From: Lycium barbarum
Lineage: Eukaryota; Streptophyta; Magnoliopsida; Solanales; Solanaceae
DNA: 64,000 bases
Reading direction: 5' to 3'
NCBI RefSeq assembly: GCF_019175385.1
Contig: NC_083339.1
Coordinates: 80,744,307-80,808,306, forward strand
Part shown: positions 23,716 through 37,200 of the stretch, one piece after another
Layout of the letters: each line of letters opens with the position of its first letter
Position numbering within the stretch: the first letter of the stretch is position 1
Notes under the pieces: model-generated
What the model saw: the letters and a program-made list of their open reading frames with translations, nothing else
Told to the model about the DNA's origin: nothing
Databases searched by the model: none
Program-made: the position numbers and the translations under genes

Positions 23716-26594
23716 TGTCACGACCCAACCCCGTGGGCCGCGACTGGTGCCCGAGCTGGACACCCATACCCACTTACTTACCAAATCGATATATCTAGGA
23801 CATATCCATATTTATCATACATTAGGTCGTACAGATACTGGAGTCAGATATTGCCTTAAGCGGTCATACATAGCAAATATCATACCGAAGCCGGCAAGGC
23901 TGGCGGAAAATACATCGCCCAAATATACACATCCATACACACACATAGGGGCCGTTTCGGCCATCACAGTAAACGGGACCGCTTAAGACACCGATCACAG
24001 ACAGAACCAGACAATAATGACCCATGACCCACATATATGTCTACATGCCTCTACAAACCACAACAGAAACATATGTCGGGACAGGGCCCCGCTGTACCCC
24101 CAAATAGTCATATATACAGAAACATGTACAACAAAAGATATGTACCAAAAATATGGGCTCCGGATCAAAGGGAGCACTCCAAAGTAGCGGAATATGTATC
24201 CTACGCTGGCGGGGCACCAGAACGAACGTCTGTACTTGCGGGCATGAAATGCAGCCCCCGAAGAAAGGGGGTCAGTACGAAATATGTACTGAGTATGTAA
24301 AGCATGGAATACAGTAATCCAAATCATAACTGAAGTGCGAAGTACGGACAATGGATACAGAATTAGTATATCAAAACCTGTGCTGAAAACATAAATAATG
24401 CAATTAAAAATCATGCATAGGGCTCAGGAACGTGGTCGTCACTCCGACGCTGGCACCACAACACATCATACTCCAGAAGGTTTCAAATCTCCGTACAATC
24501 CCCGAACATATCGTATCATCATAACATATCACAACATCATAACACCTCGTATGCCATAACACATCATAACTCCGTATATAAGCGGTATCCGGCCCTATGG
24601 CGAGGGTCTCGGGAACCGTAACACATCATACTGCCGAATATAACATAGTGCGCACGAAGACAAAACCGGCCCGGGACCCGACGAACGATGTAGTAGTAGT
24701 ATGCACGAGCGGAGTAGTGAGAAAACCATATGCATATAAGTAAATAAATTCCAAGACTCGATGAATAAATATATATACCGATATCAGAAAGCTCAGAAAT
24801 AAGTATCGAGTCAATCGGAATTAGTATACGAAAGTTACGAGCTTTTGAAGTACAGAACCTTCTAAAAACATTTCATAAGCCATATTTGGAAATTCAAGTA
24901 TCATTCATATTAGATAACTTTCGAATAACATTATGGATCAAATCAAATAGAGACATTAGGACCATATTTACGTATCAAAATATTCATCAAAGACTTTAGT
25001 CATATCGATTTCCTTTCGAACAACATTCAGAAACATAACAACTAGAATCTTCGAACATCATAAATACGTATCAAGCCATATGGAATAGCTTATGAAAGTC
25101 AAAGATATTAGCCATCCTAGTGGCTCTAAGAATAGGATTTTCTTTAGAAGCATACATATACGTTATTTGTTCATTTCATAAAGGTCATGCCAAAAGAAGG
25201 AAAGGTAGGCTTTACATACCTCGATCGCTCGCTAACCAAATCCCGACTCCAGTCTCGGGCTCCCCAATATCTACAATAACGTTATCAATTACCAAACATT
25301 AGTTACAAGTACTTAAAAATCCAATTCTAACTAGTACTTGTCTACAGAAATTTCGGCAGCATCTCCCCTGTAAATTCAACATCCCCGAGAATTTAACTCG
25401 GCCCAAATTCATCAACAACCATACCAACAATACCAACAACCATACTAATAACATCAACAATCAATTTAAAACGCATTCTAACATTAGTAACCTTCTTCTC
25501 TACGTAGCTTATCATATTCAATTCAACTACGTACATTCAAGCCAATATCAACGCTCACATATTCATTACTAATCCAAGGTCATTCAAACACAATTCAAGA
25601 ACATTTCAAACAATCTATACAATATTCAAACAATTCCACCAACACGATATTCCACCCGAAATCTCCACAAATGCAACAAGACTACAACGTCGCATTATCT
25701 TCTTCCAAATTCATCAACAACAACAACAATTCACACTTTAGCAACTCCATTTCCACAATTACATAAAAACCATATTAAAATCACATAATTTCCTACAACA
25801 ACCTACAACCAATTTCAATGCCAACTTGAACCATTAGTCTTTCATTTACATCATAAAGGCCACAACAGCACAACTAACATACTAAATAAAATTAATTCAT
25901 CCCTCCTCCACCAATTATCACCACACGGCCACACACACTCACACACACCCACACGGCCACATCCACAACACTCTATTTTCATGCTTTTAATTCATTTCTA
26001 CATACTACAACATACATAAACCTTCTATAACATATAAAAGAAGAGAAATTCTTACCTTTTTCCTCAATTTTCCACTTGAATAGGATTTTTACACTTGTCA
26101 CAAAAGTAGTTTTCTTGCTTTAATAATTATACTACATTGAAGAGGGTCTTGAACTTAGTAAGAATTCAAGAAGAAATGAATTTTTGGACCAAGGATGGAA
26201 GGCTTCAATTTTTTTTTCTTTCTTTGTTGGCCGAATGGCCTTCTTGCTCTCACTTTCTCTTCCTTTCTTGAAAGTTCTAAAATGAAGACAATGATAGGCC
26301 TTCTCTTATTTATTTCATGGATTTAATTCCACTTGGGCCTTGGCCCATGTCCTATGGCCGGCCACCTCTTGGGCTTTTTTTTTTCCCTAGCCCAATTACT
26401 TTTGGTTAATATTTATAATTCATGAAACCCATTTTTCAATTTTTCAATTTTTGCCCTTAGCCTTCCTCCATATTTCCGCATCAATATTTTCCATGAACAA
26501 CTTATATATGTAATAAGATCAAAATATTGCCTTATCTCTTACTAGTCACAATTATTTCGACTTATCCAAATGTGCAAAATTACGGGATATAACA
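23716..26594 (-). mobile_element. Solo LTR, inverted, TSD CTTTC, nested in an older LTR
   Basis: It starts TGTCACGACCCAACCCCG and ends ...TACGGGATATAACA, the inverted form of TGTTATATCCCGTA. CTTTC flanks it on both sides (23711-23715 and 26595-26599). The target site is inside a short tandem repeat of the older LTR (units with ttacccggccctttcgggac). The hairpin pair is at 24235-24273 and the promoter-like block at about 25341-25404. No internal region is present. Confidence 0.88.
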
Positions 26595-26599
26595 CTTTC

Positions 26600-26707
26600 G
26601 AGACTCGGTATCATCTTACCCGGCCCTTTCGGGACTCGATGTTATCTTATCCGGCCCTTTCGGGACTCGGTGTTATCTTACCCGGCCCTTTCACGACTTA
26701 GTGTTAT
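26600..26707. repeat. About 41-bp tandem repeat in the old LTR
   Basis: Three consecutive units of gactcggtgttatcttaccc followed by ggccctttcg, with related units left of the inserted solo LTR at about 23660-23715. The solo LTR therefore interrupts one array. Confidence 0.7.
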
Positions 26708-26739
26708 CCCCAACTGATCAGAGGGAGGCAACGCATACA

Positions 26740-26740
26740 T

Positions 26741-26765
<25 letters not shown>
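26740..26765. repeat. (CA)n microsatellite
   Basis: About 12 CA units followed by a short AT run. Confidence 0.9.
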
Positions 26766-26771
<6 letters not shown>

Positions 26772-27419
26772 AATGCATAAATGAAATCAACATCATCATT
26801 AGCATTACCATTATCATCATATCAATCCTTGAAGGATCAACCATCGCAAAATGAAATCGACGACGTCACGGGAGTCTCGAGAATCATGAACTTAGGTAGC
26901 ACTGGAAATAGAATCGTTATCATCGCTATATCTCACCTCGAAGGAACGAGTAACATGAGGTGAGACCATCAACAATAAGTACGATTAAGGGATTCATGGA
27001 ATGGCTCAATAATCTCATAATGCCCTCAAATCATAGCTTCGGAGTTTCAAAAGAAGAGAATCATCATCGTCGTCACGATCATCATAGAACATATTCCATT
27101 TAACATCATAAGAGGCTTTAAGAGTCATGAACTTCGAGCTTTTGAAAACAATGCTATTATGGAAACATTTATGGAATCATAATATAGGAATCATGACTTT
27201 GAAAGAAAGGGACGAGCCTTAACATACCTGTTCAACCTCCTATTAGCTACGCTTATTCGTCTGAGCTCGCAAGTCTACATTTAAGAGGATTTACACTAAC
27301 GTTAGCCTTTTTATCGCAAACTTATTCCAAGTTTCAAATCAAACTATTCTATATTCTGCCGAAAATTGGGCAGCATCTCCCCTGTTTATACGCCTAGCCC
27401 GAATTCTCAATTCAACAAC

Positions 27420-27450
<31 letters not shown>

Positions 27451-28045
27451 ACTAACATCAATAGCATCATTTCCAACACCAATGTATTCCATAGAACGGC
27501 CCACACGCTGTTTTCTAACTTCCATAACTAACCAACCCATTATACAATTATTTAACCAAGCTTTCTTCATAAATAAGTCGGTATTAACATAAATAGAAAG
27601 AGATTCAAACCTTTCTGTTGGTAATATTGCAATATCTTCACTTATCCACCATAGACGTAAGCCCCAACGCATTACTATATAATTTTGTAGTTGTAACTAT
27701 ACGTCGCCTGGACCGAAATTTGGGAATTTTTTGGGCTTAAAAGTTGGCTTGGGGTTTGGGGAGAATTCTCCAGATTTTTGGAGAATATTTGAGGTGTTTT
27801 TTTGGGGAAAATAAGGGGTAAGCCCCTTTAAATAGTGGTCCAGGTTCTGCCTGGACCGACTTAAAATTCCTTCTGCGCGATCGCGCCACCTTTGGGCGCG
27901 TTCGCGCAGGCCTAATTTTTCTAACAGTGCGTTCGTTCAGTAAAAAGGTCATAACGCTTGATCCCGATATCGTGGGAGGGCCCACGACCTATGGTTGGAA
28001 AGCTCTTTCAATTATCTACAACTTTTATTTGTGGTGGTTTTCCTA

Positions 28046-29347
28046 TTTTTTTTTATAGCGATATAGCAGGCAGTCTTCTCCACTACTTATAATCATAGTA
28101 TACCTTGTTGATATATTAACAATTCAAGCACATGAGAAAACTTAAATGTACCCACAGATAGAAGTATAATACATAAAATAGCTTTTGAGGCTGTAATTCC
28201 GCTAGTGAACTTGCAGAGTAAGTGTTCTATGTTGCAATACACATTAGATATACTTTTAGAGTGTAATCCTGACCCCGTCATTCCAGAAAAAGGGGCGAGT
28301 ATAATTTTAGCATAGTAGAATATATGAATTTGAAAAGAAAATCTGAACAGGCACGCACTACTTCAACGAATCCCATCTGCACCAATCCACAGGAATAAAA
28401 TATCTATAGGAAGTGAAAATTAAAATTATTTTATAATCTTACATATAAATGAAATTTCCTTACCTTCTGAACTATGGTAACTATTGCTACCAAAATCTCA
28501 CCTATGAAAGGTTGAAATGCAACACATTGATATTTCACCAACATTTTTTTCAATTTGTTTGTTGTCACCAGCATGAACATCATTGCCATAGCTTTAAAGA
28601 AATCACCATCACTTGGATCCAGAAGTCTAACTACTTAGTTTTATCTTTTCATGACCTTTTTTTACTTGCATAGAAAAGTCCCTTGAATTGAATTTATTTC
28701 AGCATCACTACTTAAACAATAGTGCTTTCTAAAGAGAAGGTTTAACAATTTGAAGGGATTTCAAGAAGTGCATTGAAAAAGAATGAGAACCCCACATATA
28801 CAAACAATAATCAACAAAAAGCAATGAAGCCCAAAAATCCAAAAGGTAGAGACAAAAGGAATCATCAAAGGAATAGTAGAAAGAAGAATACAAAAAACAG
28901 ATCACATACACTAAACTGCTGGTAAATTTGAAAAACCCCATAAGGTAAAAAACAACACAAACGCTCAACCTATTTGAATAAATTTGAAAAATACCCTAGG
29001 AAAAAAAATATAATTGAAACCTGAAAGGAGAGGAATAATCTTCAGAGTTTGGGTTTCCTTATCTACACAATTGAGCCGATGTTGACTCTCCAGAATAATC
29101 CCTGCGATCCATTGGGGTTCACCGATTATTCCTTAACGAGTTTTTTTTAATAGGGTTTTCAGCGATGTAAAATATAAGCATATGAAAAACTATATTCACA
29201 TACTCATAATCATTGTAGTCATCGACTTCGTCTCTATCTCCTATTCTGCGATAGTCATTTTCTGTCCTTTCCTTCTCTTTGTCGGCGTTGTTTTCTTCAA
29301 CGGGGTTTTTAAGATATATATTCATACTCATCGAAGTCCACTGTGCA
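28046..29347. other. Intergenic DNA, no gene recognised
   Basis: AT-rich sequence with short frames only (28449-28673 and 28729-28968 are hydrophobic, low-complexity translations). The part at 29040-29345 is less AT-rich and, on the minus strand, has a charged frame continuing across the solo LTR target site. It could be a remnant of an untranslated or coding exon, but I cannot support a gene. Confidence 0.4.
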
Positions 29348-31505
29348 TGTAACACCTCGTAGCTTCGGGTGAAGGTTTGACTCATAAGATGATAATATAA
29401 TGGAACCAATATGAGGGTTATAGGAAGTGTTTTGAAAACTAATCAAGTCATAAGAAATGTCTTTGGGCAAAGCAAAGTTGAAAGCCACTCTAGGGGGCAT
29501 GTTTGCAAGTGAGTTTGTAGAAGGTCTTACTTCCTACGACCATAACCCCTTTATTAATTTGGAATTTGGGAAAACTTCCTGAATTAAAGTTGTAGCCCTT
29601 TGAAATACCTTTTCAACGGTATATTATGGGGTCAAGGGGACATCTTTACAAAAAGTTATGACTATTTTACTGAAGGAGTACAGAGCAGTCCGCTCACTGG
29701 TCATGTTATACGAACTACTTATATGACCCATATAATTTTATACGGACCGTAAAAGTCGTCCGTATTTCATGACGCTCCAACTCGACGTTCTGTTCAGCCA
29801 TGATGAAATATGGTCATATTATACGGACCGTATAACTTTATACGGACCGTATAATAAGTCCATATAACTTCCGCCTCACTTTTGTATAAATTCAAGCCTT
29901 GATTCTTTTATTTCATTATTCACAATTCCAAGCCCTAGAAACAATCCAAAACATCAAGGTAAGGCAATTCAAACCCTTCCAACTCAATTCTAACATATAT
30001 TCTAATAATCTAAGCAAGAAATTATTGTTCCTAATCTAGGGTTTTCAAGAAACCCCATCTCAAGGTTCAAGAATCAAGATTTAGGAAATCTTCTCCAAAA
30101 CTCAAATCTTTAATTCAAGTTTTGGAGCAATTAAGGTATGTAGAACTTCCATCCACATGTGGGAATCTCTACGTTCTTCCCCATGCTCCGTTTCTTGATA
30201 TTCATGAAGTTCAAATCCTAGGGATTAAACCCAACATACTGGTAGCCTGTATTTATGTATTTATGTACTGAATTTTGTATCTATATTCGTTATTGTATTC
30301 CTAATCTTCCATTACGGTTATTAGGAACCTTAGCTTAATCCATGAATCATGAATTCTTCCTCATGTGTTCTCATTATGTTTATATGAAACTTTATGATTT
30401 TATCTAGCAAGTTACAAGCATGTTTTCAAGTCAATTATATATATAATTATGAACTATTGTTATTACTCATGAATCAAGAACATGTTTGCAAGACTTTGAC
30501 AACTTATCTCAAGAAACCATATTACAAGATATTTCATGAAACCATGTTACAAGTTATTTCGTGAAATCATGATTACAAGTTATTTACAAGTTATTTCACG
30601 AAAATCATGGGCTTCTTAGCCAACTATATCATGTTCATGTTTTTTGGGAATTGCTTAGTTAACCGAGAAGGCTCAGATAGCCTGAAACTACGTTGCCACC
30701 ATAGGATAAGGGTTGTCAGCAAGAAGGCAACACCTTCATTATGCAGTTTGGATCCTTACATGCTTATTATTACTTAAATCTCATATCCCTGGCAAGGTAT
30801 GAGTGTTCTGCTGGTAGGACGCAAGTACCCGATCATGTTGTCGGTTATACTATAGTGTTCCCTATGTTACAAACAGTTTTGCATACATGTATTTCCATTG
30901 ATTTCCTGTTTTCAGACTTTACTAACATTTCATGCTCATGTTCAAGTTACATTCAGTTAAGTTCATGTCCTATACCTATGTTGTGCCATGTTCTTCATTT
31001 CAGCAGGTTTTACATACTAGTACTATTCACCATGTATTAACGTCCCTTTTGCCCGGGGCCTGCACATCACGGTGCAGATACCAATTTTCAAGAGCATACA
31101 CCTGCGCAGTAGGATCACTTCAGTTATCAGCTTATTGGTGAGCCCCACTCCCCTCGGGGTTCAACATGGAGTCTGCATTAGTATTCAGTTTATGGTAGTC
31201 CAGGGCCATGTCCTGGTAGTTAGTATTCAGACATGTTTTAGAGGTTTCATAGACAGATGTTAGTCCACAGAGTCAGTTATGCTTTCATGTTTGCAGACTG
31301 TTATGTTTTCATGATATTTCATGCTACGAGATAATTTCAAGACTTTATTCCGCAAATTACATTTTCATGATTCATTTAAATTGCATCATATAGATTATAT
31401 TGTTTTGATGCCCATGTTGACAAGCAAGCCATGAGGTTCGCTCGGACACATGCAAGCAAGGCCCGAGTGCCGTGTTACGCCCAGGCCATGGTTCGGGGAG
31501 TAACA
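29348..31505 (+). mobile_element. Solo LTR of a diverged gypsy family, TSD GTGCA
   Basis: It begins TGTAACACCTCGTAGCTTCG and ends ...GGGGAGTAACA. GTGCA flanks both ends (29343-29347 and 31506-31510). At 2158 bp it is shorter than the other LTRs and largely different in sequence. Near its 3' end it still has the same architecture: an acgtcccttttgcccggggc stretch followed by a perfect hairpin ctgcac-atcacg-gtgcag (31060-31077). Direct repeats of tatacggaccgtata occur at about 29735-29860. No internal domain is present. Confidence 0.88.
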
Positions 31506-31510
31506 GTGCA

Positions 31511-33354
31511 CCACTCCAGAGATACGATGATGAAGTACTTTGCGGGTGAGGGTATTAGTTAGTTGGATTAAGAGAACCCTAGAGGAGTTTTGTGATTAGG
31601 ATTAGGATTGTTTACAGATGAGCGAATCTAGAATCTAGAATAGATGTAAACAATGTTAACTGCTAATACGTGAAACAGTATGTGCAATTATATCCAAGCC
31701 GTATATTGTGGAAATACAGTTCCACCATGAAACTGACTTTTGTGTTCCCCACAGACCTTAAAGCTGTCCCATTTTGTGAGCAGAGACAATCAATTGTGAA
31801 TAGCATTATTCTACCGTACAATTATTTATAGAATAAACATAGAAAATAAGTACACATTTTTACACAAATCATAAGTATTTAATAACACAATTTTCAAGGA
31901 AAAGAAAAACCTTGCAGTGGTCATACCGAATAATTTGATGAAAAACCCTAAAAACCGCCAAACTCTAATTCGATGTTTCCAGCGAAGAGAAAATAAATTG
32001 TGGAAAGGAAAATCCATCTTTCTATGATTTATGCTACGGGAATTTGATCCTAGAGTTTTGAGGAGAGAGAGTAGACGGTTGAGAAGGAGTAATTTCTGTT
32101 TTCCTTCAAATGGATATAACCGTGATTTGGAATATTTGTATTTGAAAACGGGGGAGGAAGTTTAGTAGTATGGTTTTTTGTGAATTTTCCGTTTCCTTTT
32201 TTAATTTTATTTTGCATTTTTAATTTGATTCTTGCAGTGTTTTTTTAAACTGCTACAGTGTTAATTTAGAAAAAATATATTAAAACGTGTGTTTATTGAA
32301 TTTATACTTTTTAAATTTTTTTAACCGTGCCGGGGAAATGGGGGTATGGGACGTGGTAGTTGTTTTTCCTTTTTAAATCTTTTTGTCTTTTCTTTTCATT
32401 TATTTATTATTTATTTGTTGTCTTTTTTATTTTATTTTAATTATTAAATATGATTTTCTAGTGATGACATTTGTCAACACATTGATTTTTTTTTTGCTTT
32501 TCTTTTAGGATTTGTTTGGAAAGCCACCTTGTAATTGGATTTTGTGTAATTATTAGGGGTGTAATTACACAGTCTAGTAATTATAAAGACCTGTTTGTTT
32601 GACATGTAATTACATTGTAATGACAAACGTATTGTTTTGTTGCACAAATGTAATTACACAGTTAGACCGTTTAAATTTTAAAAATAACTGTTAATTAATA
32701 AAACTAAAAATGTTAATATTCAACAAGTATATGTCTATATAAGAAATATTACTAAGTTTTATATATCACTAGGTATTTGGGATACATGTTACTAATTTTT
32801 ATAGTATACCTAATAGTGTAAAAAATAATTGATATATAGTTTTCAAATAATATTTAAATTGAATTATTAACAAAAATTCTAACTAAGCACACAATTTGCA
32901 AGAAAATCATGGATTGCATGTTTGAAAAAAATATTATATTTACAGCAGTATTTTCATAACACTATTCAAATGTTTAATAAAAAGTCATCTATGTTTCTAG
33001 CATCACTCAGTACAAGCTAAGTTTGTTTATAATCTCATTCAACAATGAAATTTAACTTTAATGACATCACTAACTTTAGAGGTTTAAATTCAAAAAATTA
33101 GAACAATAACATAATTAACTAAGTGAAATGTAGAAAATAAAAAGATAAATAAGAAAGAAACTAAATATGAGAAATAATATCGAAGCACATGAAGTAAAGG
33201 ATGAAAAATGAGAAGTAAAGAAATGAAAAATAATATATATTTTTTAAAATTATTAAGTAAAATAATTGAAAAAATAATAGATATAAAATAATAAATTAAA
33301 CGAATAGAAATTATAATTAAAACAAAAAAGAAAGAAACAAAAAAATTAACCTTG

Positions 33355-33422
<68 letters not shown>

Positions 33423-34054
33423 GACTAAACTTGGGGTGTTTCGTGAAGATATACATCTATCGTCGAGGGGACCATTTCCCTTTTATGTTTATGCTTGATT
33501 CGCTTTGGCTTATATGTAGTCATTTGTCAAAAATTTACTACCTTTGTCTCACTTTTTGTGGCACATTTTCGATTTTGAGAGAAAAAGTTTTTAGTTTAGA
33601 CCGTGAATTCAGAATAGAATTTTTAAGTTCTTAAAAATAAAATTTACGTATATATTGGAGAACTACGTAAGAAGTACTACATAAGTCACAATAATTAACA
33701 AATTCGAAATATTGAAAAAGTCTATAAAATATTTAATTAGTAAGGGAAATCCAAAACTTACATTCAATCTATGAACTCCAATGAATCTAGCTTCCAAGTA
33801 CATAATTTTTTGCAGAATTCCAAGTAGTAGCTCAACAAAGTTGTGTATTGAATCAAAACTAGAAGCAAGAGAAGTGCACACCACAAGTTTTAGCATTTTA
33901 TGTCTTGCAAATCCATATCTAAAAGTACGTCGAAGGCAAATTAAACCACCCTTTACATGTCTTAAATAGCAGATTAATAACCAGTAAAAACCGAAAAGAT
34001 ATACAAAAAATGATACCGAATTATTTGGTGTCGTGTGTTGCGAAGGCAGTTTAA
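31511..34054. other. Region 3' of the oxygenase-like gene; no further gene recognised
   Basis: AT-rich intergenic sequence. It contains an (AT)n microsatellite at 33357-33420 and, at about 33539, a one-sided Stowaway-like end (ctacctttgtctcacttttt). At 32515-32660 a block rich in gtgtaattacac and tgtaattacatt words resembles a small non-autonomous element. Short frames here (31826-32017, 33431-33634, 33781-33969) show no domain. Confidence 0.5.
33357..33420. repeat. (AT)n microsatellite
   Basis: More than 30 uninterrupted AT units. Confidence 0.97.
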
Positions 34055-34282
34055 TTAATTATGTGTGAACATATACTCAAACAATTGGTATACTAATATT
34101 ATTATAACTAGAATTAGAACCTGATCAGATAGGGTAATTTTCTTTTCTGTTTTGTTGACGTGATTATTTATGTTAGCAAATGACCACTTGAGTTCCAATG
34201 ATAATAATGCTTGGTGTATCTGAAGGTTTGGCTTCAATGCTACTTCACCATCTGCAGACCTGAATTTGCCATCACTCCATTC
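34055..34282 (-). CDS. Oxygenase-like gene, exon 3 (C-terminus with hydrophobic tail)
   Basis: It follows a ttgttatag acceptor, starts in phase 0 with EWSDGKFRSADGEV and ends at TAA (34057-34055). It encodes 75 residues. The distal half is polar (NHVNKTEKK) and then strongly hydrophobic (DQVLILVIIILVY), ending YMFTHN. The hydrophobic end is long enough for one membrane pass. Confidence 0.75.
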   Translation of the reverse strand, partial: EWSDGKFRSADGEVALKPNLQIHQALLSLELKWSFANINNHVNKTEKKITLSDQVLILVIIILVYQLFEYMFTHN

Positions 34283-37200
34283 CTATAACAAGGAACAATT
34301 TGAGTTTAATCACATCAGATTTTGCGAGTAACACTTTTCCTTTTACTTATTGGTTGTCACAATTTGCAATTAAATTATTGCTTCATTCATTAGAGTATTG
34401 ATGCTTTCTCTTTCTTCAACACCAAACTAGGATTTCCAAGGTTTTTTTTTTTTTTTTTTTTGAATTGTCAAATCTTATAATTTGTACTAATATTGTCAGT
34501 CTTTACTCTATTTGGTCCATATTATCTGAGTTGTAATCTCTGCACTCATAAATCAGCCTTAATTGTATGAGTATTTGCCTAAAGTAACCTTTATCTCTCC
34601 TTAAATATCTAATCTATTTAACACTTCACTAATTAAAAGAGCCGGTATATATATATATATATATAATGTATTGAAAGAAATACTGCTTGCTAAAGCGATT
34701 AATATTTAAAATCGAAGATTGTAAATTTCAAAATTATCCGTAAAAATCCTTCTAATTTATGATTAAGTCGACTCTTTGAAAACGTAAAAAGAGTCAAATT
34801 GGCATCAAGAGAGATTCCTATAGAGACAATCTATCAAATGGTGAAAAACCAATCATCAAATTTAAATTATAATATTACAGGTTTGAATTTTAATGGACTC
34901 CTAACCAATATCTCAGTTAGATACTTTCTACTCACCCTTTAACTCTTTTGGGGAAGAAAATGGCATCATCAGGAGAGAATTAAATTTTTTTTGTTCGTTT
35001 GAAATTAATATTATAGCTAATAAAGTATATATGAGAAAAGGAAAAAGAAAAAGGACCAATATTTATATTTTTTGTAAAAATAAGTACCTCAAGTTGATCC
35101 CCAATAGTGACAATGATTGTGTCTGGGCTAGTCTTGAACGGCAATCGACCACGTTTTGAATGCACAGAGAATTCAAGGGGTTCCAATGGGAGATACAAAT
35201 TTAAAGCATATCTAAATGAATCTTGAAGTGTTAAATTGTGGGGTGGAAGCCATGTATGGTCCACGTTACTTGATTTATTTTTTGTGCATCTGTATATGTA
35301 CATTTTCACTTCTTCTGATTCAATTTTCTTCCAAGATTGCTCATTGTCACTCAATCTGATTATTTGATCCACTTCTTTTGTTATTCCTTTTAGTTTGTTC
35401 AATACCTGTTCCAATTTTTGCCTGCATCAAATGTAAAATGTATTTTTTTCCGAGAAGGTTTCAAATAAAGATGAGGAAAAAAATAGAATATGAAGTTTGT
35501 TAAGAATAACAAGAAACAAAGGCTTCTAATCTTACTAGTGAAAATAAGTAGTTATAGCGAAGCATTGAAGCCCAAATAGAAGTTCAAGCGGGCAATTTGC
35601 ACGATTACCCTTCTTCGGGGGTGGTCTTTAATTTTTGTCCCTCAAATTGCTGGTCTTTAATTTTTGGCCTTCCCTTAAAAAATCTTGGGTTCCGGGTTCG
35701 AATCCCGCTCAGTCAAAAATTAAAAACAAAATCGCTAGGCAAAGTTTGTCTTCAGGCATAAGCCAAAATCTGCCTTCCGATTTTTTTTTTTTTTTTGATT
35801 GAACGGGCGTTTGGAGCGGAACCTCATGATATTTTCGGTCACTTTCTTAAGCGAAGGGCAAAAATTAAAGACCAGTGCCTTTGAAGGACAATTCGCGCAA
35901 GAAAAAGCAGTCAAGCGCATAGGCTTGGCCCAAATTATTAGAGGCCTTTAGTATCAATTGTTTCCAAGTAATTGCACAGTTTGTTCTTCAAATAGACTAG
36001 TCTTTATTTTTGGCCCCTCAAATGGGATGGTCTTTAATTTTTGTCCTTCAAAATTGAACTTATGCTTAGTGGATCATAAATTTTTTAAAGGCGGGTATAA
36101 TTAGTGGATATTATGATGCATAACTTATGTCCCTCTAGGCATAAATTCAATTTTAAAGGATAAAATTTGAAGACCAGCCCATTTGAGGGAAAAAAAAATA
36201 TTTTTCTGTGCAGATTGCCCTTCAAATGCACTGGTCTTTAAGTTTTTCCCCTCAAATTGGTGGTTTTTAATTTTTGTCCCTTTCACCTAATACCATGAGG
36301 CTTGGGGTTCGAACCCCGACACAGTAAAAAAAAAAAAAAAAAAAAAGAAGACAATTTCGCAAGGCAAAGTTTTATAGCAAAGTTAGGCCTGTTCGGGCCA
36401 AAGGTAGGCCTTAAGGCAAAGTTTTGGCATGCCTGAAGGCAAAACTATAGCAGTTTTGCCTCAAAACTATAGCAGTTTTGCCTCAAAACTCTGTTAATCA
36501 GGTAGAGTTTCCTTAAGTAGAGTTTCAAAATCTGCCTGAAGGTAGGAAAACTCTGCCTTACGAATCCAAACTCTACCTTGCGAAGTTTTTTTTTTTTTTT
36601 TTGACTGAGCCAGGGGTTTAAATCCGAAACCAAGGAGTTCTAACGAAGGTAAAAAAATTAAAGACCAATAATTTAATGGGTAAAAATTAAAGACCACCCC
36701 AAAATAAGGCATTCCTGCGAATTGCCCAAAAAATAAAGACCAGCACAAAATAGAACAAAAGTGCAAATGACCCGTTATTTCTGGTCCAAGTTTCAAAATG
36801 GCCCATCAGTGTTTTTCTAGCTCCTATTGTAATCAAAGTATTCATGCCCTTTTAATTTATATATCTTGCTTTCTTTTTAATTTATTTCAAAGAGAATGAA
36901 ACCCTTTTTTATTTAGTACTTTTTAATTTAAACCTTCTTTAACCTTTAATAGCGCTACCTTATAGGAATGACGTGAAATGTTTACTATCACAAGATTCAA
37001 AAGATATGAAAATATTATATATACATTTAGTTCAAAATCACAAGATTTAAAAGTTGTGTTTTTACATTATTTTATTCGTGCTCGGCTAAACCAAGCCACA
37101 TAAAATAAAATAGAGGGAGTAACAATTTTTTGGCACAAAGTTTACGTGTTATTTAGCAAAGCTATCACGTCCTTAGTCTTCAATTAAGCGCATGTGCGGA

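Noticed and set aside
27412..27672. Frame ending in poly-valine
   Set aside because: The Val run is a translated CAA/TTG microsatellite in an old LTR.
35031..35087. Extension of exon 2 past 35088 (VLIFTK...)
   Set aside because: A GT donor lies exactly at the codon border, and exon 3 continues the conserved motif (GDQLE then EWSDGKF).
35690..35710. tRNA gene suggested by the T-arm word ggttcgaatcc
   Set aside because: No cloverleaf or A box at the right distance; the word belongs to the arm of a foldback element.
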